Shown piece by piece: positions 46,290 through 60,687 of a stretch of 64,000 nucleotides of DNA. Below the pieces are notes generated by a model. That model was given only the letters and a program-made list of their open reading frames with translations. It was not told the DNA's origin and ran no database searches. Made by a program: the position numbers and the translations under genes. Within the stretch, counting starts at the first letter, position 1. The number at the start of each line of letters is the position of its first letter. This DNA is from Isoetes taiwanensis (Eukaryota; Streptophyta; Lycopodiopsida; Isoetales; Isoetaceae): the NCBI GenBank assembly GCA_021234155.1, contig JAJEKV010000114.1, positions 1 to 64,000 of the forward strand, written 5' to 3'.

Positions 46290-47140
46290 AGATTTAGGCT
46301 AAAGATATGCTAATTTGTGTTGCATAGCATATAGAGGCATTGCATATATTTCTGTTGTGCCATGGCCTGTTGACAAAAGCACAAAAATTTAGGAAATGCC
46401 TCAAAGGAACATGGTGGCACCTGCATATGTTTGAAAAGTTGAAGAGACAGATCAAGTTTTTCTTGCTGAGAGAGCACAGAAATGGCCGCATTCCAGAACA
46501 CCATATTTGTTTAAGACATATTAGAGAAGAGTTCCACACCATTTTTATGCTGCCCATTCTGGACATAGGCAGAAATTATGGCATTACATGAGGTTATGTC
46601 TTAGTAAGGCATCTGATTGTAAAGCTGGAGAGCTTCATGGACTTGTCCCACTCACAGCATAGGTTGTAATCAAGGTATTCTATGATCACATCTTTCATTG
46701 GCATTTTCTGAAATAAGCCTGATGCATTATTCATCCATCCTATTCCTACAATATGGTTATCATTGTATTCCTGTTGTTGTGGGATATCAAATCAAACATT
46801 TTAACGGCCTCCTCAAAGTGTCCTAGATCAGGGCATCCATAAGAACATGTCAGACTGAGGCATTTGGTAAAATAGATGCAATGCCTCCATTAACTGTCTT
46901 TGCTGGGCATAAATTGTCGTCATGGTGTCCCAAGAGATGGCTCTCTTTGGCGTCTGTTGGAAGAGACAGAGTGCATCTCTCAACTGCCCTTCCTGGGCAT
47001 ATCCTGCAATTATGGAATTATGCAAATGCTCAGGCATTTGTTGGAACATCAGATATGCTTCTCTGAGTTGGCCCTCCAATGTTAATACATGTAGTATAAT
47101 GTTCTGTAAAGTCACATTTGGGTTGGGCAATAATTATGAC
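46290..47140 (-). pseudogene. PPR pseudogene fragment
   Basis: Minus-strand segments MVFWNAAISVLSQQEKLDLS...LFKHMQ (46504-46310) and NSIIAGYAQEGQLRDALCLF, SWDTMTTIYAQQRQLMEALH, LFYQMP (47130-46828) are pentatricopeptide repeats of about 31-35 residues. Stops and frame changes lie between them and no start, targeting peptide or C-terminal domain is visible. It shares no obvious close identity with the PPR fragment at 3.3-4.1 kb. Confidence 0.7.
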
Positions 47141-47565
47141 ATTCCAAGTGATAGCATTTCTCTCAGGCATAATTTGAAGCAGTTTCATGCAGAAGGCAAC
47201 TGCCCATATTGGGAAAGACTACCATGATTATATGATGTTGTCTCGACAGGGACTTGTGGAGGTAATGTTGCTGTTTGAGGAAATGCTTGAGGATACTGTT
47301 GATTCTGCAGAATCAATAGACATCAGTACAATGGATGAAAAATGCTTCAAATGTCTATGAATCTTAACTCTTAGGGTCTTTACAGTAGAGAGTACATATT
47401 GTGCTGTCAAAGCCCATTTTACAGCGTACAATAAAGTTAATGTGGAAAACAAAAACGTTTATAGGTTTTTCTCACACTGGCTCCTTGGTCCATTCTTGTA
47501 TATGGGCATTAAATAGTTATTATTCATGGTTCTGTTATATTCGCCGAAAGATATTTTTCTATTTC

Positions 47566-50072
47566 ATGTCAGATGGAATTGATGGGTTGGTCAATGCAGT
47601 TTCTCAGTGATGAATAATATAACAATAGAGATTTATTGGGCAGAAACTTAACAATGCCACATTACTTGATGGAAGGTTCCCAAGGATACAAGCACATTTG
47701 CAAGTTTGGTAACTCTATCAAGTCTGTTATGACAATGTTTTTCGAGTCTTGCCATGAATGTTAAGAGCCACATGCCACTTGCATTTCGAATTGCTCCCCA
47801 CATGTAACAACAATATACCGGAGGATAGCTCCAAGCAAGCTGGGGATTGGCAACAATGGCTGTATTCGACGTTAGTAAGATGGGTAATCAAAGCAAAGGA
47901 TGTACAGTAGCAATGCAACAGTTGAGACCTGCCAACACACAAAACAAGATCCAACACAAAAGAACGTAACAGAACCCATGAAAACCACTCTCGGGCCACC
48001 GGAGGGCAACCCCTCGTGCGCAGCACCTTGTTTAAAGCGCTATTTTTTCCTCAGAAAGGTACGTGTCAGTTTTAGGAGAAAGCATCAATGGAGAATATTC
48101 TAGAAGCACATTTGTAGGAGAATTATATATGTTAGAAAACGTGCTAGTGGGTTATATATGTTGGAGGGGAGTCGCCTGTGCTCACCTTGGAGGATTGGTA
48201 TTGGGATGGTCACTAGCTTCATGAGAGTTCTTTTCGAGCTCGCCGCTCGAGGGGATGTTGACGGCTATCCGGGAACACGTGGCGGGAGTATTCGCTACAC
48301 ATACCTATAGTCCCTCGGGATGATGTGGTGGTGCGAGGTTTGGAAGGTTCATCCGGATGTTGTGTCTTCTTGCTTTGTGCGGTCTTCTTACCGGTGTCGG
48401 GCTATTCATGACACACCGCCCCTTCGTGCAAGTGGTCTCGCAGATTCAGGGTTCTCGATGGCGCTTCGGTTTGGACGTGGACATGGAGCTCACTTCCCCA
48501 CCGGAAGGTTAGGGTGCTTGCGGGCGTGTGGTGCACCATTTGTATCGTCAGGTGAATGCCCTTGTGTTAGGTAGGGTGTGAGCCCCTCGCCCCTTGTTGT
48601 GGCCTTCATCGCGGAGACTGTGGAGCATTGTGCGGTTTTATGGCCTCACTTGCAGCGCCACGGGATTGGGTTAGAGCTCTGTTTCGTGAGATTGACTAGC
48701 CGCCATTGCTGTTTCATGTGTATCCTCGGGTGCTTGGCCGCTCTTGCGGCAAAGAAGCCTTGCATCTATGTGTGGCTTGGTTGGTGTGGCTGATTTGGCC
48801 GGGCGGGGTTGTGGATCTTCAGGGATTCAACAAACAGAGCTCTCGATTCCTCGACTTCGTGTACAAGCTATTTCAAAGCTTTCTAGTGTTCCCGGGATTA
48901 GTGGAGCGGAAGTTTGCCATTTGGCGGGACTTCTTGGGTGTTGTAGATGGTGATGGTCGATTTGTACAGCAGTAGAGTTGCAGTTTTTCTGTGAGTTTGT
49001 TGTGGAGTGTCGAGGTATCGCTGTCTCTTTGGGGCTAGTTCTCCTTCCTCCTCACTTGCTTTGTAACATTACCATTCCTTTAATATATTGATGACACAGT
49101 TCTTCAAAAAAAAAAAAAAAAAACACAAATATGGGTTGATGACTTATAAGATGTTGCCATTTCTTTTTGTATTGAATACTATATATTTTGTGGCACGTGT
49201 TGAATAGTCTACATATGCCAAGCAGGGCTCGAATTTAGTGGCCCATCGAATCGGAAAAAAATGCCCCACATTTGATATTACCGGATTTTTGGATTTTTTG
49301 AAGCCTATTTTCTCGATTTCTTTGGATCTTTTTGCAAAAAAATGAGGAAAATTGTTAGAATTTTTTTTTTATCTAATCGGAAAATTTTAAGGATATAGCC
49401 GAATTTTTTGGGGCCAAATCGCCCTATTTGCCAAGTGCACAATTACTCAATGCCAGTGAGTGGTGAGCGCTTGATGGGCCACTAATCATCATTTACATTT
49501 TAAATGCAAATTTTATATGTAACAAGTGGCATGTAAAAGTACCAAGAAAAGCAAACTTTGTCATTCCATGAAGGGCTTAATGGTATAGTGATTGGAAGTA
49601 ATTGACTCATGAATCATTTGGATGGATGGAATGAACTCGATTGCTATGTGGACCATATGGGTTATGGTAAAACTTTATCATTATACCCTCCAATGCTATA
49701 GGGAATGAAGGGGATTGATGGTATAGGAGATGACCAATGACTCAAGTGGATTGAAAAAAAGTTTTTTAATGGTAAATGGTTGGTTGTTTAATCTATCATT
49801 ATAAATATGAACATTTTCGTAGAAATTCATTCAATTCTTATAAAATGGAATATAAGCATTGTGTTAAAATTGCCTTGAAAATTACAACATGTGTTTGCCT
49901 GTGTGTATAACGTATTGATCAAGTTGCATTTTATCATGTCTGATGTTGCTGGGAGTTGAATCACGTACATGCATAGATGCACATGCTATAACTTTATGGC
50001 CAAGACCAACACCCTCATATATGCTCGTAACTAAAGCATATATCAACATGGATATGTGATGCAATCATGATC
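47566..50072 (+). repeat. 2.5-kb tandem duplication, unit A
   Basis: From ATGTCAGATGGAATTGATGG to CAATCATGATC, repeated at 50086-52584 after a 13-bp linker. Unit A has about 22 extra bases near 47912 (AGTAGCAATGCAACAGTTGAG). Each unit contains a poly(A)-ended sequence and an AT-rich tail with no supported ORF. The open frames on both strands (47727-48026 and others) are conserved only because of the duplication. Confidence 0.9.
48150..49123 (+). mobile_element. Poly(A)-ended retrosequence in unit A
   Basis: A GC-richer stretch ends ...CTTTAATATATTGATGACACAG-TTCTTC followed by an 18-A run (49106-49123). The sequence before the tail (TTGCTTTGTAACATTACC) resembles plant LINE 3' ends, but no RT motif remains and I could not find a target duplication. 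The matching copy in unit B is at about 50.65-51.636 kb. Confidence 0.4.
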
Positions 50073-50085
50073 TAAGTGCAGTTTG

Positions 50086-52584
50086 ATGTCAGATGGAATT
50101 GATGGGTTGGTTAGTGCAGTTTCTCAATGATGAATAATAACAATAGAGATTTATTGGGCCGAAACTTAACAATGCCACATTACTTGATGGAAGGTTCCCA
50201 AGGATACAAGCACATTTGCAAGTTTGGTAACTCTATCAAGTCTGTTATGACAATGTTTTTCGAGTCTTGCCATGAATGTTAAGAGCCACATGCCACTTGC
50301 ATTTCGAATTGCTCCCCACATGTAACAACAATATACCGGAGGATAGCTCCAAGCAAGCTGGGGATTGGCAACAATGGCTGTATTCGACGTTAGTAAGAAG
50401 GGTAATCAAAGCAAAGGATGTACCTGCCAACACACAAAACAAGATCCAACACAAAAGAACGTAACAGAACCCATGAAAACCACTCTCGGGCCACCGGAGG
50501 GCAACCCTCGCGGCGCAAAGACCTTGTTTAAAGCGCTATTTTTTCCTCAGAAAGGTACGTGTCAGTTTTAGGAAAAAGCATCAATGGAGAATATTCTAGA
50601 AGCACATTTGTAGGAGAATTATATATGTTAGAAAACGTGCTAGTGGGTTATATATGTTGGAGGCGTTTTACCGCTCACCTTGGAGGATTGGTATTGGGAT
50701 GGTCACTAGCTTCATGAGAGTTCTTCGAAGCTCGCACCGAGGGGCGTAGGGATCGGCTATTCGGGGAACACGTGGCGGGGAGTATTCCGCTACACATACC
50801 TATAGTCCCTCGTGATGATGTGGTGGTTTGCAGGTTTGGAAGGTTCATCAGGATGTTGTGTCTTCTTGCTTTGTGCGGTCTTCTTACGGTGTAGGGCTAT
50901 TCATGACACACTTCGTCCCCTTCGTGCAAGTGGTCTCTCGCAGTTTCGGGTTCTCGATGGCGCCGGTTTGGGCGTGGACATGGAGCTCACTTCCAACTGA
51001 TCAGGTTAGGGTGTTCGTGGTGTGTGGTGACCGACTATCGGGGTGAATGCCCTTGTGAGTCGGGTTTAGGCGGGTGTGAGCCCCCAAGCGCCCTTTGTTG
51101 TGGCCTTCATTGAGACCGTGGAGCATTGTGCGGTTTTATGCCCTCACTTGTTTTGAGGGAACGGGATTGGGTTAGAGCTTTTGGAAAAGATTGACTAGCC
51201 GCCATTCTTCAATTCATGTGTATCGGTGATTGGTAAGGATCTTTATTTAAGGCAACAAGCCTTGCATAAAGGGTTAGGTGTCTTGGTTGGTGGGCTGGAT
51301 TTTGGAAGCATGCGGTTGTGGATCTTCATGGGGATTCAACTATCCCCAAGCCCCTCTTTTCGACTTCGATGTTGAAGCTATTTCAAAGCTTTCTAGTGTT
51401 CTTGGATTAGTGGAGCGGAAGTTTGCTATTTGAATGACTTCTTGGGTGTTGTAGATGGTGATGGTCGATTTTGTACAATGATGAGAGTTGCGTTTTTCCG
51501 TGAGTTTGTTGTGGAGTGTCGAGGTATTATCTGCTCTCTTTGGGGCTAGTTCTCCTTCCTCCTCACTTGCTTTGTAACATTACCATTCCTTTAATATATT
51601 GATGACACAGTTCTTCAAAAAAAAAAAAAAAAAAAACAAATATGGGTTGATGACTTATAAGATGTTGCCATTTATTTTTGTATTGAATACTATATATTTT
51701 GTGGCACGTGTTGAATAGTCTACATATACCATGGCGGTGGCTCGAATTTAGTGGCCCATCGAATCGGGAAAAATGCCGCCGACATTTGATATTACCGGAT
51801 TTTTGGATTTTTGAAGCCTATTTTTGGATTTCTTTGGATCTTTTGCAAAAATGATCGGAAAATTGTCGAATTTTTTTTTTTTATCTAATCGGAAAATTTT
51901 AAGGATATAGCCGAATTTTTTGGGGCCAAACCGCCCTATTTGCCAAGTGCACAATTACTCAATGCCAGTGAGTGATGAGCGCTTGATGGGCCACTAATCA
52001 TCATTTACATTTTAAATGCAAATTTTATATGTAACAAGTGGCATGTAAAAGTACCAAGAAAAGCAAACTTTGTCATTCCATGAAGGGCTTAATGGTATAG
52101 TGATTGGAAGTAATTGACTCATGAATCATGTGGATGGATGGAATGAACTCGATTGCTATGTGGACCATATGGGTTATGGTAAAACTTTATCATTATACCC
52201 TCCAATACTATAGGGAATGAAGGGGATTGATGGTATAGGAGATGACCAATGACTCAAGTGGATTGAAAAAAAGTTTTTTAATGGTAAATGGTTGGTTGTT
52301 TAATCTATCATTATAAATATGAACATTTTCGTAGAAATTCATTCAATTCTTATAAAATGGAATATAAGCATTGTGTTAAAATTGCCTTGAAAATTACAGC
52401 ATGTGTTTGCCTGTGTGTATAACGTATTGATCAAGTTGCATTTTATCATGTCTGTTGTTGCTGGGAGTTGAATCACGTACATGCGTAGATGCACATGCTA
52501 TAACTTTATGGCCAAGACCAACTCCCTCATATATGCTCGTAACTAAAGCATATATCAACATGGATATGTGATGCAATCATGATC
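50086..52584 (+). repeat. 2.5-kb tandem duplication, unit B
   Basis: Second unit, collinear with 47566-50072. Differences from unit A are concentrated in the GC-rich 48.15-49.05 / 50.65-51.5 kb part, while the AT-rich tail is almost unchanged. Confidence 0.9.
50650..51636 (+). mobile_element. Poly(A)-ended retrosequence in unit B
   Basis: Duplicate of the unit A retrosequence, A-run at 51617-51636. It arose by the tandem duplication, not by a second insertion, because the flanks are also duplicated. Confidence 0.4.
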
Positions 52585-52589
52585 AATGA

Positions 52590-52900
52590 CCGTGATCAAC
52601 CCAACTCGAACATCTCCTCAGAGAAACACACTGGGGGCATAATGCATGTGTATAATGACTACATCCCAATCAACTACTAGGATCAACCAAACTCGATAAA
52701 CACCTCACATGTAGATGTCAATAGTTATAGCACGTTGCTCGACAAGTGTATATGACACAAATCGACCACATATATCAACCCAACTTGACCAACAACTTGC
52801 AGACATACAACGAGACAACTTTCATATGTGAACATAACTCGATCAACATCTCAGATACACATACTTATAATGTGTGCCGAATTTGTACTGTAAACATTGA
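52590..52900. repeat. Degenerate repeats, ATCAACCCAACT motif
   Basis: The phrase (G)ATCAACC(C)AACT(C/T)GA...AACA..TC recurs at about 52598, 52682, 52774 and 52840 (CTCGATCAACATCTC), with spacing near 85 bp. The rest up to 53590 has no supported gene and is the presumed upstream region of the beta-amylase gene. Confidence 0.5.
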
Positions 52901-53594
52901 TGAAGATAACCTCAGATACACACTCCAACATGCTAAATTTTTACGATAACACATTTCCAGAAAGATGGGCGATCTTATGACTTCACGGAAAGTTGAGTTC
53001 AGTGGATGAAAACAGGTGATGCTATATGGTAGAAGTGACAAATGACAGTAGTGAGAATACACGTGTCAAACTGGGGCCGGCTCGATTAGTGGCTCCCCAC
53101 CCAATTGGTGGTGGTTGGCTCGCCACCCGACTTGGTCTTGTGTTTGGCTCGCTGTTGTTGGCTCCGCACCGACATGTGCGATGGTTTTATCACATTAAGA
53201 AGTTAACATGCTACAGGGGCGAACTGGTATTGGCTAGAAGCTTTTTGAAACATATGTGAAAATACAAAAAAAAAGAGAAAGTCTAAAACCATTTCCACGA
53301 AAAGCCAAAAAGAAGAGAAAAATTGGAAGGGGGCCATGGGCGGGAAAAAGCTTGCTTGTAATGAAATGGCTTCAACTTGCTTAATCTGGTGGGATCAGCC
53401 AATGCTACATGCATGCAGTCGATCGTATTTCGACTTCAAAACGCTGCGAGCTGTCTTTTTCTGTTGATTTGGTCTATGGCGCATTTCGTCTTCACGGCGT
53501 AGATTAGATTCTATTATATCGAAATGGGATTCTGGACCCCCTCAAGGTATGGAAGTTTCTCCGTTCCATTCTTCCTGAAAATGACTTCTGCCAC

Positions 53595-56318
<2,724 letters not shown>

Positions 56319-56351
56319 TGTATTACAATGTAAGATGTGTACTAGTAAATA

Positions 56352-56958
56352 TGTGCCCGGCGTTGTGGCGCATAAGTTGGGCCTAGTCTTCATGTGCTTG
56401 TGTTGATAAATATACGCAATGCATGTTGTGAAGCCGCCGCTTCATGGATTTCCAAGATGGCCAAAATGTATAGAATATAGAACTGAATAAAAAATTTAAC
56501 GTCCACTAAGACCATCCGTGTTCATGAGATGATATAAAGCATTGGCGAAAGCTCCAATGATGTATGGAGAACAGACAACCTCAAATAATTTCTAAGATAG
56601 AGTAATGTGCTTCATATGGATGCGATTTGCTTTGCACACGTCGCCAAACCATGTCCATGCAAATGATAAATGATGTATACGTTGTTATTGAAGTAAGGTG
56701 CACATGAGAAATTTGAACAATCTCGATACAATTACCTGTCAATAACCTTCCACCAATATGAAATAAATATAATTTAAGACAATAGATCAATAACGCCCTT
56801 CATGATTACCTGATGCATGCAGACACTCATTATCACATAATAGAATAGAATAGAATAGAAAAACAAAGAAGTAAGAAACTATTGAAAAATGCATTTTTGG
56901 GTTCCAAAAGTCACGCCTGAAAAGGGCTCGTGTGCCCGGCGTTTTCGCGCATAAGTTA
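56352..56958. repeat. Pair of GTGCCCGGCGTT...GCGCATAAGTT motifs
   Basis: GTGCCCGGCGTTGTGGCGCATAAGTT at 56353-56378 (written here in two parts: GTGCCCGGCGTT and GCGCATAAGTT) and a close copy at 56932-56956. They flank a 580-bp stretch without coding sequence, so they may be the ends of a small mobile element. (TAGAA)n microsatellites lie at 56839-56861 and 57397-57420. Confidence 0.4.
56486..56491 (+). terminator. Possible poly(A) signal of the beta-amylase gene
   Basis: AATAAA about 170 bases after the stop codon. A plausible plant near-upstream element. Cleavage site unknown. Confidence 0.3.
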
Positions 56959-57115
56959 GAGCATGCGTTATATGGGCGTTTAATGTAATATAGCTTGCAC
57001 ACTTCCATGTTGTATTATTATTACAATCAAGTCCTTTATATATTGGACATTTCCTCTAGTATCTATAACTCTACTTCCCAATTACATAGCCACATTATAT
57101 TGCAAAGGCCTATGT

Positions 57116-58568
57116 TTACGTACCCGTATTTTACGTTTACATACGTCCCGTACCTTCCTCACAGTACTATACGTACTATACCTATAAGTTGACATGTCAA
57201 ATTGAGCTCTTGTTTTATTAATACCGTACTTAACGTATTAATATGTACAGTACGTATGATACGTAGTTTAAAAAAAGAAAAGCGTCCAAATGACATTAGA
57301 CCAATAGAATTGGTAAAATTATATATTAGGAAAAATACATTATTATATATTATAGAATAGGAGTAAAAAACACATTAGGAGACTTTAGACATTAGGAATA
57401 GAATAGAATAGAATAGAATATGATTTTATAGTCCACGGAGACCAACTGGCCTATGGGACCCAAGTACAAAGAGAGAGCAGCAGGCGTATTAAAAAACCCC
57501 CGCCCCGAAGGGTTTTCGGGGGAAAAACCTTAGTAGCAATAAGGATGCTGACATACTGCACAGTTATATACATAATCACAAGTACAGCTGAGGTTAATGT
57601 CGGACAGGGGGCCATAACTGAGTCCGCGCATCCATTACCTCCCAGGAGGTCTGATCCCAACAAGCCCACAGAGGTCGTGCTCGAGTAGCTCATGCAAGGC
57701 GATGGGGCACAACTAACCAAGCATACCGAGCCCGGATATGCTGGTACGCCGGACAGGCCTGGAGGGCGTGACTTTCATCCTCAATGGCGCCCTGTTGACA
57801 GCACTGACAGACTCTGTCCTCACGCGGCTCCCGAATCCATCTCCCTGTCTCAATGCGGAGGTGATGTGCACCTGTGCGAATGGAAGCAATCACCCTGCGC
57901 TTTTTCATGGGTAGATGGGTGCGCAGGTAGTGGTGTGGGCCCCCTCGTGAGGGAAATTATGGAATTGAAAAAAAAAAAAAAAACAATCTGCTTGCAAATA
58001 AACACCCAAAACCTCTGCGTTTTTCCCCTCTTTCTTCTTAGCTAGCCGCCAAATCGGAATGGAGATGGAGATGCAGACCCACCTTTCCCCTTGTTTTGTC
58101 ATGGCAGGAGGAAGACCTTCTCCTTAATACTTCAGTAGCTTGCATTCATGTCAAGAAAGAAATACAGAGGTCAGCGGTAGTTAATAGCTTCGGATGCAAA
58201 AAATAAGCAACAATTACTTAATGTCTGTGGGTGTAGATTGCAAACTAGAATATATAACGCTTAAATAAACATATTTTGGATTGAAAACTTTGAGAAATAC
58301 TTAATTTTCTAGAGTAATATATTCTAGTTCATTATTTAAAACTTGAAGTTCTTCATACTAGTTGTTATTGCAACTATTTCAACTGCAATACAAGAAATAA
58401 TAGTTTTAAAAAATTACAGGAAGTACTTAACGTATTATACGTAAAGCGCGTATTTTACGTATTTAATAAGTATTTTATCATTCCAAAAAACGTATTTAAA
58501 GTACTTTTTAAATGAGAGGTATGCATACGGTATTAATTACGTATAATACCCGTACCGCACTAAACGTA
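57116..58568. repeat. Two TACGTA-rich patches flanking the LINE fragment
   Basis: 57116-57263 and 58428-58568 are both packed with TACGTA, ACGTATT and GTACGT. The first includes CAGTACGTATGATACGTA and the second ACGTATTATACGTAAAGCG. The stretch between contains the LINE fragment and AT-rich sequence. Confidence 0.45.
57690..57908 (-). pseudogene. LINE RT C-terminal zinc-domain fragment
   Basis: Minus-strand frame with RTGAHHLRIETGRW, REDRVCQCCQQGAIEDESHA and ACPAYQHIRARY. The order CxxC...H....C(P)xY and the 'RIETGRW...RVCxxC...EDExH...CPxY' pattern are typical of the zinc-binding tail behind LINE reverse transcriptases. About 70 codons only; no RT core nearby. Downstream minus-strand sequence to 57451 may be the element's 3' part. 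Confidence 0.6.
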
Positions 58569-58842
58569 CCTGACAACACTGATGCAACCAGATCCTCTGT
58601 CCGTTCTTGGAACCTATAGATGCACAACTATGCACAGTTATGGTCCTAGAGTAGAGACTACAAACTTGATGCCAAAGCTCAAGCTTCATAAATCTATCAA
58701 ACTAACCAAGTATAACAAAAATCATAACACGAAATGCAACTTTGATAACACTTCTACTGTAACGGCAACTCCTTCCAGTTAACCCATCCATCAAAGCAAT
58801 GGCGAACGAAATAATCTAACATAAATTTGTACCTGGATTGGA

Positions 58843-58930
58843 GTGAACAGCCAGAAAATACGACTTGAAGCAATTTCGAAATCATGGCATGCATATCAAG
58901 GTGCTACACATCCTACTGTAGCCAGAAAAG
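58843..58930 (-). other. Candidate downstream exon of the unidentified gene
   Basis: Minus-strand HLDMHAMISKLLQVVFSGCS... between an AG acceptor (TGTAG|CACC) and a donor (CCAG|GTAC). A phase-0 start would fit the end of the exon at 60688. It lies 1.75 kb further on, and nothing in 58.95-60.68 kb could be assigned with confidence. Confidence 0.2.
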
Positions 58931-60687
58931 GGAAAGCTTCACCCTTCAACCTCTACCTCAAAGGATCAGACATCTCACATAATAAAAGGAGTGCCATTTT
59001 ACTTAGATGTCTTCGAACTGAAAAATAAACAAATCTCTTCACATCAGTTATCCGGAATGACATATACCAGCTGAGGGGGAGCCAAAGAGACAAACCCATG
59101 CTAGTCATAAGCTGAGTTTGCTGTCTCTGTTTTGTAAAAAGGCACCAAGTACAAAAGGTTTTCAAAAGTAAAAACTTTGCATGGAGCTTTTTTCCCTTAT
59201 CGACATTTCTGTCTTCGTCTTTTTTCTTCTTTAAGAAATTCCTCCAGGTATCAAAGCATATCCTTTTTAGAAACACAGAACATGCATTAAAGAGCAATTA
59301 TTAACGCCAAAAACCTGCCAGTGAAACAAAAGATATAGTGAATGTCCCATGCATACCTACTCATCCTTATCCCACATATTCTCCACAATCTAAGAGATAA
59401 TATCCGTTGCATAAACATTTAATAGATGAAATGATTAAAAAACAGTTCTAAAGTCTTAACTCTTTGAGTTCAATCATTTGCAACTTTAGCAATAAGAATA
59501 TGGATGTGTAGAAAAAAGTGCAGAACCCTGAGTTGTCATGACCCAAACGATGTCCCAGAGAATGCTTACAGGTCTTGCAAAATACTTCCATTGCTCAACC
59601 ACAATCTTGGCTAGACGCTTTCTATGACGTTGTCAAGCCCTGTAAGGTTGAACACACCTTAGCAATGACAAAATATTAGACAGTAAAGTAATAGAGATTT
59701 GGCTAATCTAAATTATAAGGGCCAACCGTGACACATTGATCCCAGTATTTTTTCCCACTTCACACCATTCAAGGCCTATAAAAAATGAAGAGCATATGAA
59801 ACTATAGAAACTGCTTTGAATAAGATCAAAACATGGGATATTTGTATTTGTAGGATTCAATAAAGATACATCAAGGAGAACAAAATGCGGAGTGCTTATG
59901 GCTCCAAGATGATGTCAACATGTACAATGGCTAGAAGAAATAGATGCTCACAACATTGGGCTTGCACATGCATTGCCATGAAGCCTACTGCTGCTGAAAA
60001 AGAGGCATTCTCCATTCTCCACATATCTTAATTGCCTCTTGTTAGATAATGTTGATCTAGACTGGATAATTATTTGATCAGTGAAAGCTAAATAACTACT
60101 ATGTAGATATTAAATGCCTGCATAAACAACCTCTGTTACTTGGGTTTGAAGCAGCTTCTTTATTCCTTTCCTATTACTTTGTTCATCCTGATTCACCATT
60201 CCCATTCCTATAGTACCTGTAGAACCTAATAAAGTGAAGCAGTTCCATAATGAAAACGCATAAAGTTCACGTTATGATTGAACCCAATCTGGTAGAATTT
60301 GGAGCAATAGTATCTGCACTTCGAATGTGACTAAAGAACTTAGAAGTTAGTGTTTCACCAGCTTGAAACATCATCAACACAATGGAAATACTTTATCGTG
60401 ATGTATTTGAAGGTAGGTAAAGCAAAGGCTTTCAGATACTATAAGATAGATAGATAGTATAAGGAGGGTCAACACTTGGCATGCTTAAACTCACTAAAAG
60501 TAAAATTTGGTAAATGAGCAACTGGTCAAAAATCTCGCTCCAATGAAGGTCACTAATATTTTCCAGCCAACTATTTTTGCCTTTAAATAGTGATGCCACC
60601 CACATGCTGCAATACGATGCTAACCTCCTATGAAAGGCATGGAGCTTTCAGAATCCCTACTAAATTGCAGAGTTGTATGAGAGAAAC

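Noticed and set aside
47727-48026. Minus-strand ORF conserved in both duplication units as a gene
   Set aside because: Its partial conservation follows from the tandem duplication; an indel of about 22 bases between units breaks it and no family is recognised.
57964-57983. Poly(A) tail of the neighbouring LINE fragment
   Set aside because: The A-run is on the plus strand while the zinc-domain coding is on the minus strand and upstream-facing, so orientation does not fit.
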